This document shows positions 63,499 through 64,000 of a stretch of 64,000 nucleotides of DNA, piece after piece. The notes under the pieces were generated by a model. It was not told the DNA's origin. It was given only the letters and a program-made list of their open reading frames with translations, and ran no database searches. The DNA lies in contig NC_085121.1 of assembly GCF_030269925.1 (NCBI RefSeq), positions 8,573,501 to 8,637,500 on the forward strand. The letters run 5' to 3'. The position numbers were made by a program, and so were the translations under genes. This DNA is from Bombyx mori (Eukaryota; Arthropoda; Insecta; Lepidoptera; Bombycidae). The first letter of the stretch is position 1, and each line of letters opens with the position of its first letter.

Positions 63499-63917
63499 TA
63501 TTAATACGTGAAGCAAAAACTTAGTATGTCTTTTTACGAAAATTGCGCGGACGGAGGAGTATGAAATTTTCCACACTTATAGAGAATACAGAGAAGAAGT
63601 GCACAATGCTAATATTTTTTTAAAATAATGCATAAAAGATACTTTAAATCAATAAAGAAAACAGCACACACACTACATACCATGTATTTGACGCACACGC
63701 GCATGCATACTATTTATTGTCAAACTTTTGTTCTTGACGTCTGTGGTCAAACTGAGAATAGATTAAATATTGTTTGTCTTTATTAATATTTTTTAATAGT
63801 GTAGCCTTGGCGAAATTCGTGATTATAGAAGTATAAAATACAACCATAATAGTGTACAAACTTACAATTCCAATTAATTATAGTCGAATTTCGACTACTG
63901 CGTGACCTCTAGTTACA
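63499..63917 (-). mobile_element. Inverted twin of the 7543-7960 element
   Basis: The reverse complement matches 7543-7960 over its whole length with scattered differences. No 92-bp repeat flanks this copy. Confidence 0.75.
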
Positions 63918-64000
63918 ATAAAACGGCAATTTCATACTTTAACTCCTATTATTAAAGAGCTGTACGTTCGTGTTTATTATAAAAGCAGGTCCCAGGGACC

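Overview
This window is eukaryotic, AT-rich, intron-bearing insect DNA. It looks like the silkworm Bombyx (B. mori or a close relative). The evidence is the repeats: many Bm1-type repeats, many copies of a second SINE family with a CR1-like tail, and Jockey-, CR1- and R1-clade LINEs, Bel-Pao and mariner elements of lepidopteran type. No bacterial, CRISPR or operon-like features are present. Family names are from memory of these groups, not from a search.

Three host genes can be assembled exon by exon. (1) An ST6Gal-type beta-galactoside alpha-2,6-sialyltransferase lies on the minus strand (22948-41478). It has five coding exons, 463 codons, all phases matching, and a 15.6-kb first intron packed with transposons. 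(2) A TMEM43/LUMA-type membrane protein lies on the minus strand (about 44257-47055, six exons, C-terminus uncertain). (3) A mitochondrial mTERF-family protein lies on the plus strand (47632-56135, eight exons, 533 codons, mTERF5-like). TMEM43 and mTERF are head-to-head across about 575 bp, which suggests a shared promoter region containing a 19-bp palindrome.

Layout: 1-22.9 kb has no recognised host gene. It holds a Jockey LINE fragment, a foldback MITE, an internally deleted mariner, three 5'-truncated R1-clade LINEs (each with a target-site duplication), SINEs, and a full-length CR1-like LINE (18968-22670) whose ORF2 is broken only by one amber codon. 22.9-41.5 kb is the sialyltransferase locus. 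Its first intron contains a near-complete Jockey LINE (30869-35478) with a 10-bp duplication, a second Jockey-type fragment, a Helitron with a Pif1-type helicase remnant, and nested SINEs. 41.5-56.2 kb is the TMEM43/mTERF pair with SINEs in the introns. 56.2-64 kb is a transposon nest: a full-length SINE with a tRNA-like head, and a Bel-Pao LTR retrotransposon (identical 205-bp LTR lengths, ATCGG duplication) inserted in a mariner.

The repeats show two apparent parasite pairs. The common SINE shares its 3' tail with the CR1-like LINE. The Bm1-type repeats share their sequence with the C-terminal codons and 3' UTR of the Jockey LINE. The relevant LINE in each pair is present nearly intact in this same window.
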